Assembly (NCBI GenBank): GCA_043421945.1
Contig: JBHOGO010000022.1
Location: 1 to 52,965 of the forward strand
Length of the DNA: 52,965 bases
Direction of reading: 5' to 3'
DNA from: Thaumasiovibrio sp043421945
GTDB taxonomy: Bacteria > Pseudomonadota > Gammaproteobacteria > Enterobacterales > Vibrionaceae
The notes beneath the pieces are model-generated. The model was not told the DNA's origin, searched no databases, and saw only the letters and a list, made by a program, of their open reading frames with translations. Shown here piece by piece: positions 1 through 8,495 of this stretch (position 1 is the stretch's first letter; the number at the start of each line of letters is the position of its first letter). The position numbers and the translations under genes are program-made.

Positions 1-72
1 TTGCTGTATTCAAGCATTCAAACAGCTCCAATGCCAGAAAGGCTGCTTAAGCTAGCTGAGGCTCGGTGGTAA
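1..72 (+). CDS. Possible C-terminal tail of a gene cut by the window edge
   Basis: The first frame is open from base 1 to a TAA at 70-72 and encodes 23 residues ending PMPERLLKLAEARW. The tail reads like natural protein. The short pattern of a proline, then PERL and leucines is reminiscent of the ends of small anti-sigma factors, but this is only a resemblance. No start codon is visible in the window, so the gene, if real, begins to the left. With so few codons chance cannot be excluded. Confidence 0.3.
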   Translation: MLYSSIQTAPMPERLLKLAEARW

Positions 73-526
73 TCAGGTTGATTTTTGCGAAGTACTTTGA
101 AAAGGCATCGATATTCATGAGGTGCTCCCGAAAAAGGGAGTATAAGATCACAAGTAAAACTGATCGTCAAACTGATCATTTTGCTCGAAAAACGTTCATG
201 ATCTTGCCCTGGAGAGATAAACCCTCAACTTTGATAAATGATTTAATAATCCGCTGACATTAACAATAATCACAATCAACCAACATAGTCAAACAGGCCC
301 AACTCGAAAAAACCGAAGTAAAGCATCGGAAATTGATTTCTTATTTTGTGAACGCTGTAATATCTTACGGCGGCGTTTTAAAGTGCTTAATAATAGTTCT
401 AAATTGACTTAGCACAGACAATCGTAAAGATCGTGTTATTAATTTCTAGGTTATTGTGTAATAAGAGATAGCTCCTAGGGCGCAGCTATCTCGAGGTGAT
501 CATTTCCAAATGATGAGGAATGATGA
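73..526. other. Gene-free stretch left of the small exported protein
   Basis: No convincing coding frame is seen here; the 63-codon plus-strand frame at 66-257 has no recognisable product. The stretch is AT-rich. It contains the 9-base unit AAACTGATC twice with a 12-base period (157-165 and 169-177), and a hairpin near 465-492 listed separately. Nothing else is assigned. Confidence 0.5.
465..492 (-). terminator. Stem-loop downstream of the small exported protein gene
   Basis: A perfect 9-bp stem, GAGATAGCT (465-473) with AGCTATCTC (484-492), encloses a 10-base loop. On the minus strand it is followed by TTATTAC, a poor U-tract. It sits 35 bases past the stop of the minus-strand gene at 527-868, so a weak terminator or mRNA 3'-end stabiliser is the likely role. 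Confidence 0.45.
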
Positions 527-868
527 CTAGTTAGTCATAGAGTACTGAACGCCTTCTTCACAAAAGCGCACACCTTTATAGTTTGCAATGCAAAGTTCGC
601 CATTGTATTCAACGAAACCAATCCATGGCTCAGCAATGAACCCCGCAACGATATTGCCAGAACTAGCTTCTGAGACTGGGATATAATAGGTGTTAGATTC
701 AATGTTAGCTTTTCGGTACTGACCCGGTGATGCAACGTATTTGTTTGCGAATAAGGTTCTTTCTTCGAGATTAAGATATTCACTCTCAAGGTTTTGTGCA
801 CTAACTGTGGCTGATGCACAAATTGCTATTCCTATAAAGGTGCTAACAATCACTGTTTTCATATACAT
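527..868 (-). CDS. Small exported protein of unknown function
   Basis: This 113-residue protein is not recognised as a named family. Residues 1-24 form a clear Sec signal peptide: MYMK, a hydrophobic core, then a likely cut after SAQ or nearby SA. The mature part is about 89 residues, acidic and polar, with several Tyr, and with two cysteines (in ELCIAN and VRFCEE) that could form a disulfide in the periplasm. A good ribosome-binding site (AAGGAG on the minus strand) lies just upstream of the start. It is divergent from the UPF0149 gene at 1038. It may be a periplasmic or secreted protein; no function is proposed. Confidence 0.7.
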   Translation of the reverse strand: MYMKTVIVSTFIGIAICASATVSAQNLESEYLNLEERTLFANKYVASPGQYRKANIESNTYYIPVSEASSGNIVAGFIAEPWIGFVEYNGELCIANYKGVRFCEEGVQYSMTN

Positions 869-1037
869 CTCCTTGTTATTACGAATGCTTTTTAATCATA
901 ACTTGATTAGCTGTTATTTCCTTGAACACACGAGAAAAACATCGTATTACAAACACTATCCTCATCTTACCCTCATCGTCAACATGTAGGGTAGAAACCT
1001 GTTAGACTAAGCGTTTTAAGATAATGAGAATTAGAAG

Positions 1038-1613
1038 ATGTCCGCATTGTTATCATTTTATCAGCAGTACCCTGACCAAGAAGGGTTGTTATCTACCTAC
1101 CAAGGTGAAGGGTTCGTGACAGCGATGGCTGCAGCACCTAACATTATCGACCCAACAGAGTGGATCAGCTTCTTTTGGGGGGGTGAAGAGAATGCACCAT
1201 TTGAAAGTGCCGAACAATTTGAAGCATTTGCAAACGCAGTGGTTGATACCTTTAACCACACGCGCGACGCTCTATTTAGCCAACAGTGGCAATGGCCTGA
1301 AGCCTGCCAATTAGATAATGAAGATATCGTCACTCCGGAAGCGCAAGCTTTTTGTGAAGGTCTTCTACAAGGCTGGCAATTAGCACGCGATGACTGGGAA
1401 ACACTCATGCCAGAGCATAGTGAAGAAAATGCACTCCTTGGTGGTGTACTACTTTCATTAAGCTTACTGTTTGATCCTGAAACAGCGATGAAAGAGCTAG
1501 CTTCTCAAGGCATTGAAGGGCTAGAGCAATTTGAAGAGATCTACAATGCGATGCCTGCCATGCTTAATGGGTTAACGATTAAAGCCCAGCAGTTACTCGC
1601 CGAACAAGAATAA
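1038..1613 (+). CDS. UPF0149 (YecA/YgfB-like) family protein
   Basis: The 191-residue protein matches the UPF0149 family in its N-terminal pattern, with GFVTAMAAAPNIIDPTEW (about residues 26-43) followed by a FFWGG turn, close to the GYLTALAIGP...PSEWL pattern of YecA. It is all-alpha and acidic. It has no C-terminal SEC-C zinc motif, unlike full-length YecA. The family has no firm biochemical role. The start is preceded by a purine-rich AGAATTAGAAG. A strong hairpin terminator follows at 1645. The gene is a single transcription unit, convergent with nadA. Confidence 0.8.
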   Translation: MSALLSFYQQYPDQEGLLSTYQGEGFVTAMAAAPNIIDPTEWISFFWGGEENAPFESAEQFEAFANAVVDTFNHTRDALFSQQWQWPEACQLDNEDIVTPEAQAFCEGLLQGWQLARDDWETLMPEHSEENALLGGVLLSLSLLFDPETAMKELASQGIEGLEQFEEIYNAMPAMLNGLTIKAQQLLAEQE

Positions 1614-1644
1614 CGGTGGCTCATCACCACCCCTAATCGGCATA

Positions 1645-1676
1645 AAAAAGGGTTGATAGTGATATCAACCCTTTTT
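1645..1676. terminator. Bidirectional intrinsic terminator between UPF0149 gene and nadA
   Basis: A stem of 14 bp (AAAAAGGGTTGATA at 1645-1658 with its complement at 1663-1676) closes a GTGA tetraloop. A T-tract flanks it on either strand, so it can end transcription from both convergent genes. Confidence 0.88.
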
Positions 1677-1733
1677 CTATTTAATCAGCTAAGCACATTC
1701 AAAATGAATACGCTGTCAGCGACAAATATTGGC

Positions 1734-2795
1734 TTAAGCGTTGCCTTTTACCTTTAATTGTAAGTCAGCAGCAAAATCAAGCATACGGTTTAGTGGAATC
1801 AAAGACTTCTCTCGTAATGACTCATCAACAAAGATTTCATGCTCTGCTCCGCCTTCACGTAACGCACCTTCAATCGCTTGCAAACCATTCATCGCCATCC
1901 AAGGGCAATGTGCACAGCTACGGCATGTTGCACCAGCGCCTGCAGTCGGAGCCTCAATCAACTCCTTCTCTGGCACTTGTTGCTGCATTTTAAAGAAAAT
2001 GCCTTTGTCTGTCGCAACGATCAATTTTTGATTTGGAAGACTTTTCGCCGATTTAATCAATTGACTCGTTGAACCAACAGCGTCAGCGAGTTCAACCACA
2101 CTTGCTGGTGACTCAGGGTGAACAAGGATGGCTGCCTCAGGGTAAACATTTTTCATGTCACGTAGCGCTTTCGCAGAAAACTCATCATGAACGACACATT
2201 CGCCTTGCCATAAGATCATATCTGCGCCGGTTTGGTTCGCAATATAAGAGCCTAAATGACGGTCTGGTCCCCAGATAATCGGCTTATCATCAGCATCAAG
2301 GTGTTCGACAATCTCAAGAGCAATGCTTGATGTCACCACCCAATCGGCACGAGCTTTTACCGCAGCAGAAGTATTCGCGTAAACAACGACAGTATGATCT
2401 GGGTGCTGATCACAAAATTCAGTAAACTTATCGGCTGGACAACCAAGATCGAGTGAACACTCGGCTTCAAGTGTCGGCATCAATACCGTTTTTTCAGGCG
2501 TCAGGATCTTTGCTGACTCACCCATGAAGCGTACACCACAAATAATTAGCGTCTTTGCTGGGTGCTGGTTACCAAACTTGGCCATCTCTAATGAATCGCC
2601 AACAAAACCGCCAGTTTCTTCTGCAAGTGCTTGAATTTCTGGATCAGTATAATAGTGAGCGATCAGAACCGCATCACGCTCTTTTAACAAAGCATGGATT
2701 TTTTCACGATATTCTACTTTCTGATCATCATTAAGCTTCGCAGGCTTAGGAGGAAAAGGGTAAATTGTTTGGCTTGGATCGAATTGTACACTCAT
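1734..2795 (-). CDS. nadA: Quinolinate synthase NadA
   Basis: NadA is a cytoplasmic [4Fe-4S] enzyme that condenses iminoaspartate with dihydroxyacetone phosphate to make quinolinate, the precursor of NAD. The 353-residue protein has the normal family length. The three cluster-ligand regions are visible: the first Cys in ECSLDLGC, the second in QGECVVHDEF, and the C-terminal CRSCAHCPWMAMN. Also visible are the N-terminal LIAHYYTDPEIQ motif and the GDSLEMA motif. It lies downstream of cpoB on the same strand, with a 155-base gap, matching the tol-pal-ybgF-nadA order of enterobacteria but without the tRNA genes found there in E. coli. Confidence 0.97.
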   Translation of the reverse strand: MSVQFDPSQTIYPFPPKPAKLNDDQKVEYREKIHALLKERDAVLIAHYYTDPEIQALAEETGGFVGDSLEMAKFGNQHPAKTLIICGVRFMGESAKILTPEKTVLMPTLEAECSLDLGCPADKFTEFCDQHPDHTVVVYANTSAAVKARADWVVTSSIALEIVEHLDADDKPIIWGPDRHLGSYIANQTGADMILWQGECVVHDEFSAKALRDMKNVYPEAAILVHPESPASVVELADAVGSTSQLIKSAKSLPNQKLIVATDKGIFFKMQQQVPEKELIEAPTAGAGATCRSCAHCPWMAMNGLQAIEGALREGGAEHEIFVDESLREKSLIPLNRMLDFAADLQLKVKGNA

Positions 2796-2905
2796 TGCAT
2801 TGCTCTATCAGAAAACTGACTAATTCGAGCATTATACACGCGACCGCAGTGAATTCGTAGCCTAGAGGTAAGGATATTGTGATGTAAAAAATACGATTCA
2901 AACAA

Positions 2906-2933
2906 CTTCAAGCTTTCGTTTAATCACTTGAAG
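2906..2933 (-). other. Small inverted repeat between cpoB and nadA
   Basis: CTTCAAG (2906-2912) and CTTGAAG (2927-2933) form a 7-bp stem with a 14-base loop in the cpoB-nadA gap. There is no clear T-tract in the minus-strand direction. It may slow or partly end tol-pal transcripts before nadA, but the support is weak. Confidence 0.3.
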
Positions 2934-2950
2934 CTGCTTGCTTCGCTGTA

Positions 2951-3682
2951 CTATAACTTGTCGATATTCTGCTGAGCTTGGACAGCACTTGTACTTCCTG
3001 GATAAGTATCAATCACTGCTTGGTAATGCTTCTTCGCTTCTGCTGTATTCTCTTCACGCTCGGCAATTAAACCTAGCTTAAACATGGCATCAGCCCGTTT
3101 ATTCGAGTCATCAAACCCAACAACAGCATTAAAATGTTCAGTAGCGTCAGCGTTACTACCTTGAACAAAGTGAAGTTGCCCCAGCCAATAATGTGAATTA
3201 GCTTGGTACGCTGATTCTGGGTACTGCACTAAGAATGCATCAAAGGCCTTTATCGCACCGACATAATCTTTTTCTTGTAAGATAAGAGCAACGGCGGCCT
3301 CATAAGAGGCATTTTCATCGAGATTAGATGAATAGGCGACATCAGGTTCATCATTATTGACCTGAGCTGTATTCGTGGCGACGGGTTGACGAGAACTCAA
3401 TGCATCCACTTCACGATAGAGATCGCGTTGACGATTCAGCATTTGGCTAAGATCGTAGCTATTTTGTTCAACCATGCCACGCAACTCATCAATTTCGGAA
3501 GAAAGTTGAGTTAATTGCTGCTGCATTTGAATTTGAACATGATTTCGAGTGTTGATCAGTTGTTCAAGTCGCGCAAGTTCCGAATCCCCACTGTTTGTTA
3601 GGTCCGTAACGGGCGCAGGGGCTGCAATAGCAGCCCCACTCAGCAACATCAACACGGCGATACGTGTTACGTTACTACTCAT
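2951..3682 (-). CDS. cpoB: Tol-Pal associated periplasmic protein CpoB (YbgF)
   Basis: CpoB coordinates peptidoglycan synthesis (PBP1B) with Tol-driven outer-membrane constriction during division. The 243-residue protein begins with a signal peptide (about residues 1-21, ending AIAA). Next comes a polar coiled coil rich in Gln, Leu and Glu (about 30-95), the trimerisation region. The C-terminal half is a TPR domain with repeats such as YEAAVALILQEKDYVGAIKA and DAMFKLGLIAE. Length and layout match the family. It is the last gene of the tol cluster, 28 bases after pal, and was probably co-transcribed with it. Confidence 0.95.
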   Translation of the reverse strand: MSSNVTRIAVLMLLSGAAIAAPAPVTDLTNSGDSELARLEQLINTRNHVQIQMQQQLTQLSSEIDELRGMVEQNSYDLSQMLNRQRDLYREVDALSSRQPVATNTAQVNNDEPDVAYSSNLDENASYEAAVALILQEKDYVGAIKAFDAFLVQYPESAYQANSHYWLGQLHFVQGSNADATEHFNAVVGFDDSNKRADAMFKLGLIAEREENTAEAKKHYQAVIDTYPGSTSAVQAQQNIDKL

Positions 3683-3710
3683 GACAATTTACCTATTAGT
3701 CAGCTAGTTA

Positions 3711-4235
3711 TTAGTAAACTAAAACTGCACGACGGTTTTTAGCGTAAGAAGCTTCGCTCTGACCGTAAGCGATTGGCTTCTCTTCACCGTAACTCACGAT
3801 AGAGATTTGTGAAGCACTAACGCCCAGTGCTTGAAGGTAGTTAGCAACTGCATTTGCACGACGCTCACCTAAAGCAATGTTATATTCAGGTGTACCACGT
3901 TCGTCAGCATGACCTTCAATCATTACGTTTTTGTTGTTAGTACGAAGGTAAGCAGCGTGCGCTTCTAGCATCGTTGCATAATCACTTTCGATTTCTGAAT
4001 TATCAAACTGGAAGTAAATAGTCTGAAGTTTAAGAAGCGCTTGCTCCTTCATTTGCTCTTCAGTCATTCCATCATTTGCATCAGCAATTGGCTGTGAAAT
4101 GACAGCTTGATTTTCATCAGTACCAGTAGTGTCAGATTGGCCGCTAGAAGTCGTACCTTCTGTAGAACTACATGCTGCCATTGCCAATACAGGTAGAGCA
4201 ATCGCCAGCCCTTTCAGAACTTTGTTCAGTTGCAT
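3711..4235 (-). CDS. pal: Peptidoglycan-associated lipoprotein Pal
   Basis: Pal is an outer-membrane lipoprotein that binds peptidoglycan and the Tol proteins. The chosen start (4235) gives 174 residues with MQLNK at the N-terminus. It has AAGGGA just upstream; the open frame runs 9 codons further but lacks a better site. The signal peptide ends in the lipobox LAMAAC, with Cys22 the lipidated residue. A Ser/Thr/Gly-rich linker leads to the OmpA-like domain (about 70-174). That domain contains TIYFQFDNSEI, the diaminopimelate-binding segment IEGHADERGTPEYNIALGERRA and the terminal SYGEEKP region. It is 38 bases after tolB. Confidence 0.97.
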   Translation of the reverse strand: MQLNKVLKGLAIALPVLAMAACSSTEGTTSSGQSDTTGTDENQAVISQPIADANDGMTEEQMKEQALLKLQTIYFQFDNSEIESDYATMLEAHAAYLRTNNKNVMIEGHADERGTPEYNIALGERRANAVANYLQALGVSASQISIVSYGEEKPIAYGQSEASYAKNRRAVLVY

Positions 4236-4273
4236 TTTATTTCCCTTTTTTAAATATTGCATTTTCGCAAAGA

Positions 4274-5620
4274 TTATAAGAATGGTGACCAGGCTGGCGC
4301 CCGAACTCTGCCGCTTGTCACTGGTAACCGAGCCTTAAACCGTCCATCAATCGACACTAACGATAAAACGTTTGCCCGACCGTAGATAGAACTGTATATA
4401 ACCATACCGCCATTAGGCGCGATACTTGGTGATTCGTCTAATAGCGTTTCTGTTAACACTTGAACCGCACCACTCGCTAAATCTTGTTTAGCAATGTTGT
4501 ACCCTGATGCAGAACGGTTCACCATGATAAGAAAGCGTCCATCAGGCGTGATTTGCGCGCCCATGTTCTGCGATCCTTGCCAAGTAACACGCTGAGTTTC
4601 ACCACTTACTAAATTTACTTGATAAATCTGTGGTTTACCACCCCGATCTGAAGTAAACATCAAAGAGCTACCATCGGGATGCCATACGGCCTCAGTATTA
4701 TTAGAGCGACCTCGCGTAACCTGTGTAAGTGTTTTAGTTTCCAAGTCTTTAACATAGACATGGAGACTACCCGTCTTTGATAAAACCACAGCCAGTTTTT
4801 TGCCATCAGGCGAAAACTGTGGTGCACCATTGTGACGAGGGAATGACGTTATCTTTTCAATCTCCCCCGTGTAGATATTCATAATGAAGATCTGCGCTTG
4901 ACGGTTTTCAAAACTCACATAAGCAAGTTGACTCCCATCAGGTGACCATGATGGTGACATCAAAGGCTCAGGTGACTTTAAAACTAGTCGCTCATTGTAG
5001 CCGTCATAATCAGCAACACGTAATTGGTATGGGTACTCTTCGTTTTCGTCAACAACGACATAAGCAATGCGCGTTAGGAAAGCCCCTTTTTCACCCGTCA
5101 GTGCCTCATAGACCACGTCAGAGATGCGGTGTGCTTGTGCACGAAGTTGAGACTCAATCACGGTCGCTCGTGTATTAAGGATAATATGGTCGTTACTTAA
5201 TACGAGCTGTCCATCTACCAGTGTTTTACTCTCTCCACCGGTGAGCTGCCCACGAACAATATCAACCAATTGATAGTGGACAACGTAGCGATCTCCATTT
5301 TTGGTGATTTTACCGGTCAGAAGCGCATCAACGCTCATGGCAGACCACGCACTGTAGTCAATATCATCTGGTGAATAAGGCGTTTGGGGCATCTTATTCA
5401 CTTCAACAGGATTAAACTTACCGCTACGACGTAGATCAGAAGCAATCACACTAGACACATCTTGTGGTAATGCTTCAGGGCCATCCCATTGAAAAGGAAC
5501 GATTGCGATTGGACGAGCTGAATCAACTCCCCCCGTGATCACTAACTGAAGCTCTGCGCGTGCAACCTGACTAAATAGAAGCAGTGTTGCAACGACAGCG
5601 ACTAATCCTTTTTTAAACAT
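4274..5620 (-). CDS. tolB: Tol-Pal system periplasmic beta-propeller TolB
   Basis: TolB is a periplasmic protein that binds Pal and is displaced by TolA when the motor is energised. The 448-residue protein has a signal peptide (cut after VARA, residue 22) and then the ELQLVITGGVDSARPIAIV start typical of mature TolB, whose N-terminal strand contacts TolA. The first domain runs to about residue 190. The rest is a six-bladed propeller with repeated PSWSPDGSQLAYVSF, APQFSPDGKKLAVVLS and AVWHPDGSSLMFTS units. The length is usual for the family. It lies 10 bases after tolA and 38 before pal. Confidence 0.97.
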   Translation of the reverse strand: MFKKGLVAVVATLLLFSQVARAELQLVITGGVDSARPIAIVPFQWDGPEALPQDVSSVIASDLRRSGKFNPVEVNKMPQTPYSPDDIDYSAWSAMSVDALLTGKITKNGDRYVVHYQLVDIVRGQLTGGESKTLVDGQLVLSNDHIILNTRATVIESQLRAQAHRISDVVYEALTGEKGAFLTRIAYVVVDENEEYPYQLRVADYDGYNERLVLKSPEPLMSPSWSPDGSQLAYVSFENRQAQIFIMNIYTGEIEKITSFPRHNGAPQFSPDGKKLAVVLSKTGSLHVYVKDLETKTLTQVTRGRSNNTEAVWHPDGSSLMFTSDRGGKPQIYQVNLVSGETQRVTWQGSQNMGAQITPDGRFLIMVNRSASGYNIAKQDLASGAVQVLTETLLDESPSIAPNGGMVIYSSIYGRANVLSLVSIDGRFKARLPVTSGRVRAPAWSPFL

Positions 5621-5630
5621 TATCTCTATC

Positions 5631-6743
5631 CTAATTTGGTTGTATCACGAGACTAATTTGACGTAGTTCCTTTACGATGTCAGGGTCCGATGGCATAGGA
5701 AACTCTGACACTGTCGTTACCGCGGCTTTCGCTGCTCGGCAAACCGCTCGGTCTCCACCACGCTCATCGACACGAATAACAAAACCTGTCGATGATAAAG
5801 AGAGGCCTAACTCGCACTCTTTACCACTAAAGCTGCTATCAACTAATAAGTTCTGTTCAATCATTTGCTTGTAGATTGCGCCATAACGATCTAGCTCACT
5901 TGAAATAAACTGTCCTCGGGCGCCTGTACGTTGCTCTGACTCAGCTTCAAGACCTAGAAACATGTCGTTAAGGGCAGCCTCCTGATCCTGCCTGCGCTGC
6001 TCTGCTTCCTTAGCTCTACGCTCTGACTCACGGCGCTCAGCTTCTGCTTTTTCTCGGGCGGCTTCTGCTGCGACGCGTTCAGCCTCAGCTTTACGCTTCG
6101 CTTCTTCTTCAGCTTTGCGGTCAATTTCAGCCTGCCTTGCAGCCGCTTCAGCTCGAGCTGCGGCGGCTTCTGCTTCTTGTCTTGCTGTTTCTTTGGCCTT
6201 TTGCTCCGCTTCCGCTTTTTCACGAGCGGCATCAGCTTCTCGCTTCGCTTTTTCTTGTGCTAGGCGTTCGTTTTCAGCTTTCGCTGCAGCGGCTTGCTGC
6301 TTTTCAGCCTCAATACGCGCCAACTCTGCCTTTTCGTTGGCAATCCTCGTCGCTTCTTCTGCTTTACGCTTCTCTTCTGCGACGACAATACGTTGCTCTT
6401 CAGCTTCTCGTGCTTCACGCTCAGCCTGACGCTTATCAGCCTGAAGCTGTCTAAGTTGAGCCTCTTGTGCCTGACGCTCTTGTTCAACGGCTTCTGCTTG
6501 TTGCTCCAAGCGGCGTAGTCGTTCTGCTTCTGCTTTCGTCGCTGCTTCGCGTTGTTCTCGCAGCTGCTTGGCTTGCTGACGAACAGCAGCAGGGTCAATG
6601 ACCACCGCTTCGATAGATGCACCAACAGGCACAACTGGCTTGTTAGATTTAATATCTGCGCCCCAGGCTAATAAAGCGACCACAACAGCATGTGCTGTTA
6701 AGGAAAGAGCAAAAGCACCATAACTATTCTGTTTTTTCTTCAT
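5631..6743 (-). CDS. tolA: Tol-Pal system inner-membrane protein TolA
   Basis: TolA transmits proton-motive force from TolQ-TolR across the periplasm to TolB and Pal. The 370-residue protein has a short cytoplasmic N-terminus and one membrane segment (about residues 10-30, LSLTAHAVVVALLAW). A very long Ala/Glu/Lys/Arg-rich helix runs to about residue 255, followed by a compact C-terminal domain with the Cys pair in GKECELGLSL and RAVCRAAK. The C-terminal domain binds TolB and is used by some colicins and filamentous phages. The repetitive middle produces large antisense open frames that are not genes. It is 18 bases after tolR. Confidence 0.96.
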   Translation of the reverse strand: MKKKQNSYGAFALSLTAHAVVVALLAWGADIKSNKPVVPVGASIEAVVIDPAAVRQQAKQLREQREAATKAEAERLRRLEQQAEAVEQERQAQEAQLRQLQADKRQAEREAREAEEQRIVVAEEKRKAEEATRIANEKAELARIEAEKQQAAAAKAENERLAQEKAKREADAAREKAEAEQKAKETARQEAEAAAARAEAAARQAEIDRKAEEEAKRKAEAERVAAEAAREKAEAERRESERRAKEAEQRRQDQEAALNDMFLGLEAESEQRTGARGQFISSELDRYGAIYKQMIEQNLLVDSSFSGKECELGLSLSSTGFVIRVDERGGDRAVCRAAKAAVTTVSEFPMPSDPDIVKELRQISLVIQPN

Positions 6744-6761
6744 TGGTGTCTTCGCCTACTG

Positions 6762-7205
6762 CTATCCATCCGTGGCTTCAGTCATCAGCCCTACTTTACC
6801 GACACCGGCTTGATTCAATACATCGAGCGTTTCAATGATATAAAAATACGGTGCTTGAGCGGAGCCTCCAACCAAGACAGTAGCATTAGGGTTGATCGAT
6901 AACTCTGCACTCACTCGCGTTAGAATATCTTGCAACGCTAAGGGCATAAAATCGCCATTATCAACGCTTAAGCGATGATTACCGTCACTATCAACTTCAA
7001 CAATAATAAACGTGCTGTCATTCTCGTCCTGTGCCAGTTCTGCTGCCGTTTTAGCTTCTTGGGTCGTAGGAAGCTCGACATCAACACCCTGGGTCACAAA
7101 TGGTGCGGTTACCATAAAAATAACCAGCAAAGCGAATGACACATCGATATAAGGTACGACATTTATTTCGGAGTTAACCTTACGTCGCTTACGATGATAC
7201 GCCAT
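6762..7205 (-). CDS. tolR: Tol-Pal system channel protein TolR
   Basis: TolR is the ExbD/TolR-family partner of TolQ in the proton-driven motor. The 147-residue protein has a basic N-terminus (HRKRRK), then NVVPYIDVSFALLVIFMV, one membrane helix whose Asp21 corresponds to the essential proton-translocating Asp23 of E. coli TolR. A periplasmic domain follows. It begins 4 bases after the end of tolQ, as expected for translational coupling. Length and motif are normal. Confidence 0.97.
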   Translation of the reverse strand: MAYHRKRRKVNSEINVVPYIDVSFALLVIFMVTAPFVTQGVDVELPTTQEAKTAAELAQDENDSTFIIVEVDSDGNHRLSVDNGDFMPLALQDILTRVSAELSINPNATVLVGGSAQAPYFYIIETLDVLNQAGVGKVGLMTEATDG

Positions 7206-7209
7206 TCAA

Positions 7210-7899
7210 CTACCCCTCTTTCGACGAATTGAAAACTTGACGATGCAATATGCTCGAGAACTCATCCATGAAGGTCATATAGTTGTTTTCAAGTTTCTCA
7301 ACACTGTTGGTCAAGCGGTTGAAGAATGTCACCGCTGGAATCGCTGCAATCAAACCCATCGCTGTTGCAATTAGTGATTCTGCAATCCCTGGAGCAACCA
7401 TCGCTAACGTTGCCTGTTTCACAGCGCCAAGAGCGATGAATGCATTCATAATTCCCCAAACCGTACCAAACAAACCGATGTAAGGTGAAACTGAACCGAC
7501 GGTTGCTAAAAAAGGTAGATTAGACTCTAACTCATCAATTTCTTTCGACAACGACACGCGCATTGCACGTGTTGCGCCTTCCATTACTGCACCTGGTTGT
7601 TGTTCATTGTTACGGTGCAAACGAGCAAATTCTTTAAAACCGCTATAAAAAATCTTCTCTGTACCCGTTAAATCATCTTTACGGGCTTGTACTTCGTGGT
7701 ACAACTGAGAAAGGTCAACACCAGACCAAAAGCGGTCTTCAAAGCGTACAGCACGACGCTTTGCTTCTGACAATGCCTTACTACGTCGAATGATGATCGA
7801 CCAAGACATCACAGACATTAGCAGCAAGCCTGCCAATATAATCTGCACTAAAGGGCCAGATTGTAAAAAGAGGTCAAGAATAGATAAATCCGCGGCCAC
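7210..7899 (-). CDS. tolQ: Tol-Pal system motor protein TolQ
   Basis: TolQ belongs to the MotA/TolQ/ExbB proton-channel family and forms the pentameric motor around TolR. The 229-residue protein has three membrane segments (about residues 15-38, 135-158 and 168-192), with the typical SVSPYIGLFGTVWGIMNAF and IAESLIATAMGLIAAIPAV sequences of helices 2 and 3. It is the first gene of the tol cluster. The thioesterase gene ybgC, which usually precedes it, is missing; upstream lies 596 bases without a gene, so tolQ must have its own promoter there. Confidence 0.97.
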   Translation of the reverse strand: MAADLSILDLFLQSGPLVQIILAGLLLMSVMSWSIIIRRSKALSEAKRRAVRFEDRFWSGVDLSQLYHEVQARKDDLTGTEKIFYSGFKEFARLHRNNEQQPGAVMEGATRAMRVSLSKEIDELESNLPFLATVGSVSPYIGLFGTVWGIMNAFIALGAVKQATLAMVAPGIAESLIATAMGLIAAIPAVTFFNRLTNSVEKLENNYMTFMDEFSSILHRQVFNSSKEG

Positions 7900-8495
7900 A
7901 ATAGATCTCCGATAAAATACGCTAAAGAGCGCAATAAAAGCCCTTGGTATGCTTTACGCTAAGGCTACGCTAACCGCAGCAAAGCACAACGGGACGATTC
8001 AACAATTAACTAAAGCCTGACAAAATTGATGCATACTCGGCCAAGTAACGCCCAAATGTCGACCAAAAATCACTTATCAACCAAACAGTCTTAAACATGC
8101 CCTTACGACACTATCAACACAGTGTGTTAAGAACTGACAAACCCAGTACTGTTAAGTTCCTTGTAAAGAAGCGAGCCTACCTCTGAGCCATATTGAGTGT
8201 TCAAATTAACGCCAAACGTGGCGAAAACTGAGCATTACTAGCGAATTCAGAAGAGACACCTTACTCCAAACTAAAACTATACCCGACCCGTAATTAACTG
8301 CAATCATGTTACTGTAACTTAGCGCTTTTTTTGCATGTCACAGCAATAAATTAGCGTTTAATTGCCTAATCTAACAACAGAATCAATTCTGACACACGCT
8401 TTGCTAACCCCTTCACACTTTTATTTAATGCATACAAAAAAAGCCTGCTATCAATGATAACAGGCTTTTTTGAACATCTGATGTAGGCTACTTAA
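7900..8495. other. Gene-free interval between ybgE and tolQ
   Basis: No coding frame of note is present on either strand, and no YbgC-like motif could be read in any frame. The interval holds a strong terminator (8436-8471) for the cyd operon. By position it must also contain the promoter of tolQ, but no -35/-10 pair stands out. The sequence is AT-rich and low in recognisable repeats. In related genomes ybgC occupies this position. Confidence 0.6.
8436..8471. terminator. Intrinsic terminator of the cyd operon
   Basis: AAAAAAGCCTG (8437-8447) pairs with CAGGCTTTTTT (8461-8471). The stem extends inward through TATCA/TGATA after one mismatch. On the minus strand a run of seven T follows, placing the end of the cydABX-ybgE transcript about 25 bases after ybgE. 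Confidence 0.85.

Noticed and set aside
157..177. AAACTGATC repeated with 12-base period
   Set aside because: Only two copies; too short to call a CRISPR, iteron or other element.
6115..6454. Overlapping plus-strand open frames rich in Ala/Ser and Leu opposite tolA
   Set aside because: They are antisense shadows of the repetitive Ala/Glu/Lys helix of TolA; the compositions mirror its codon bias and no family is recognisable.
5954..6634. Extra minus-strand frames inside tolA
   Set aside because: Out-of-frame readings of the low-complexity tolA helix with highly skewed composition.
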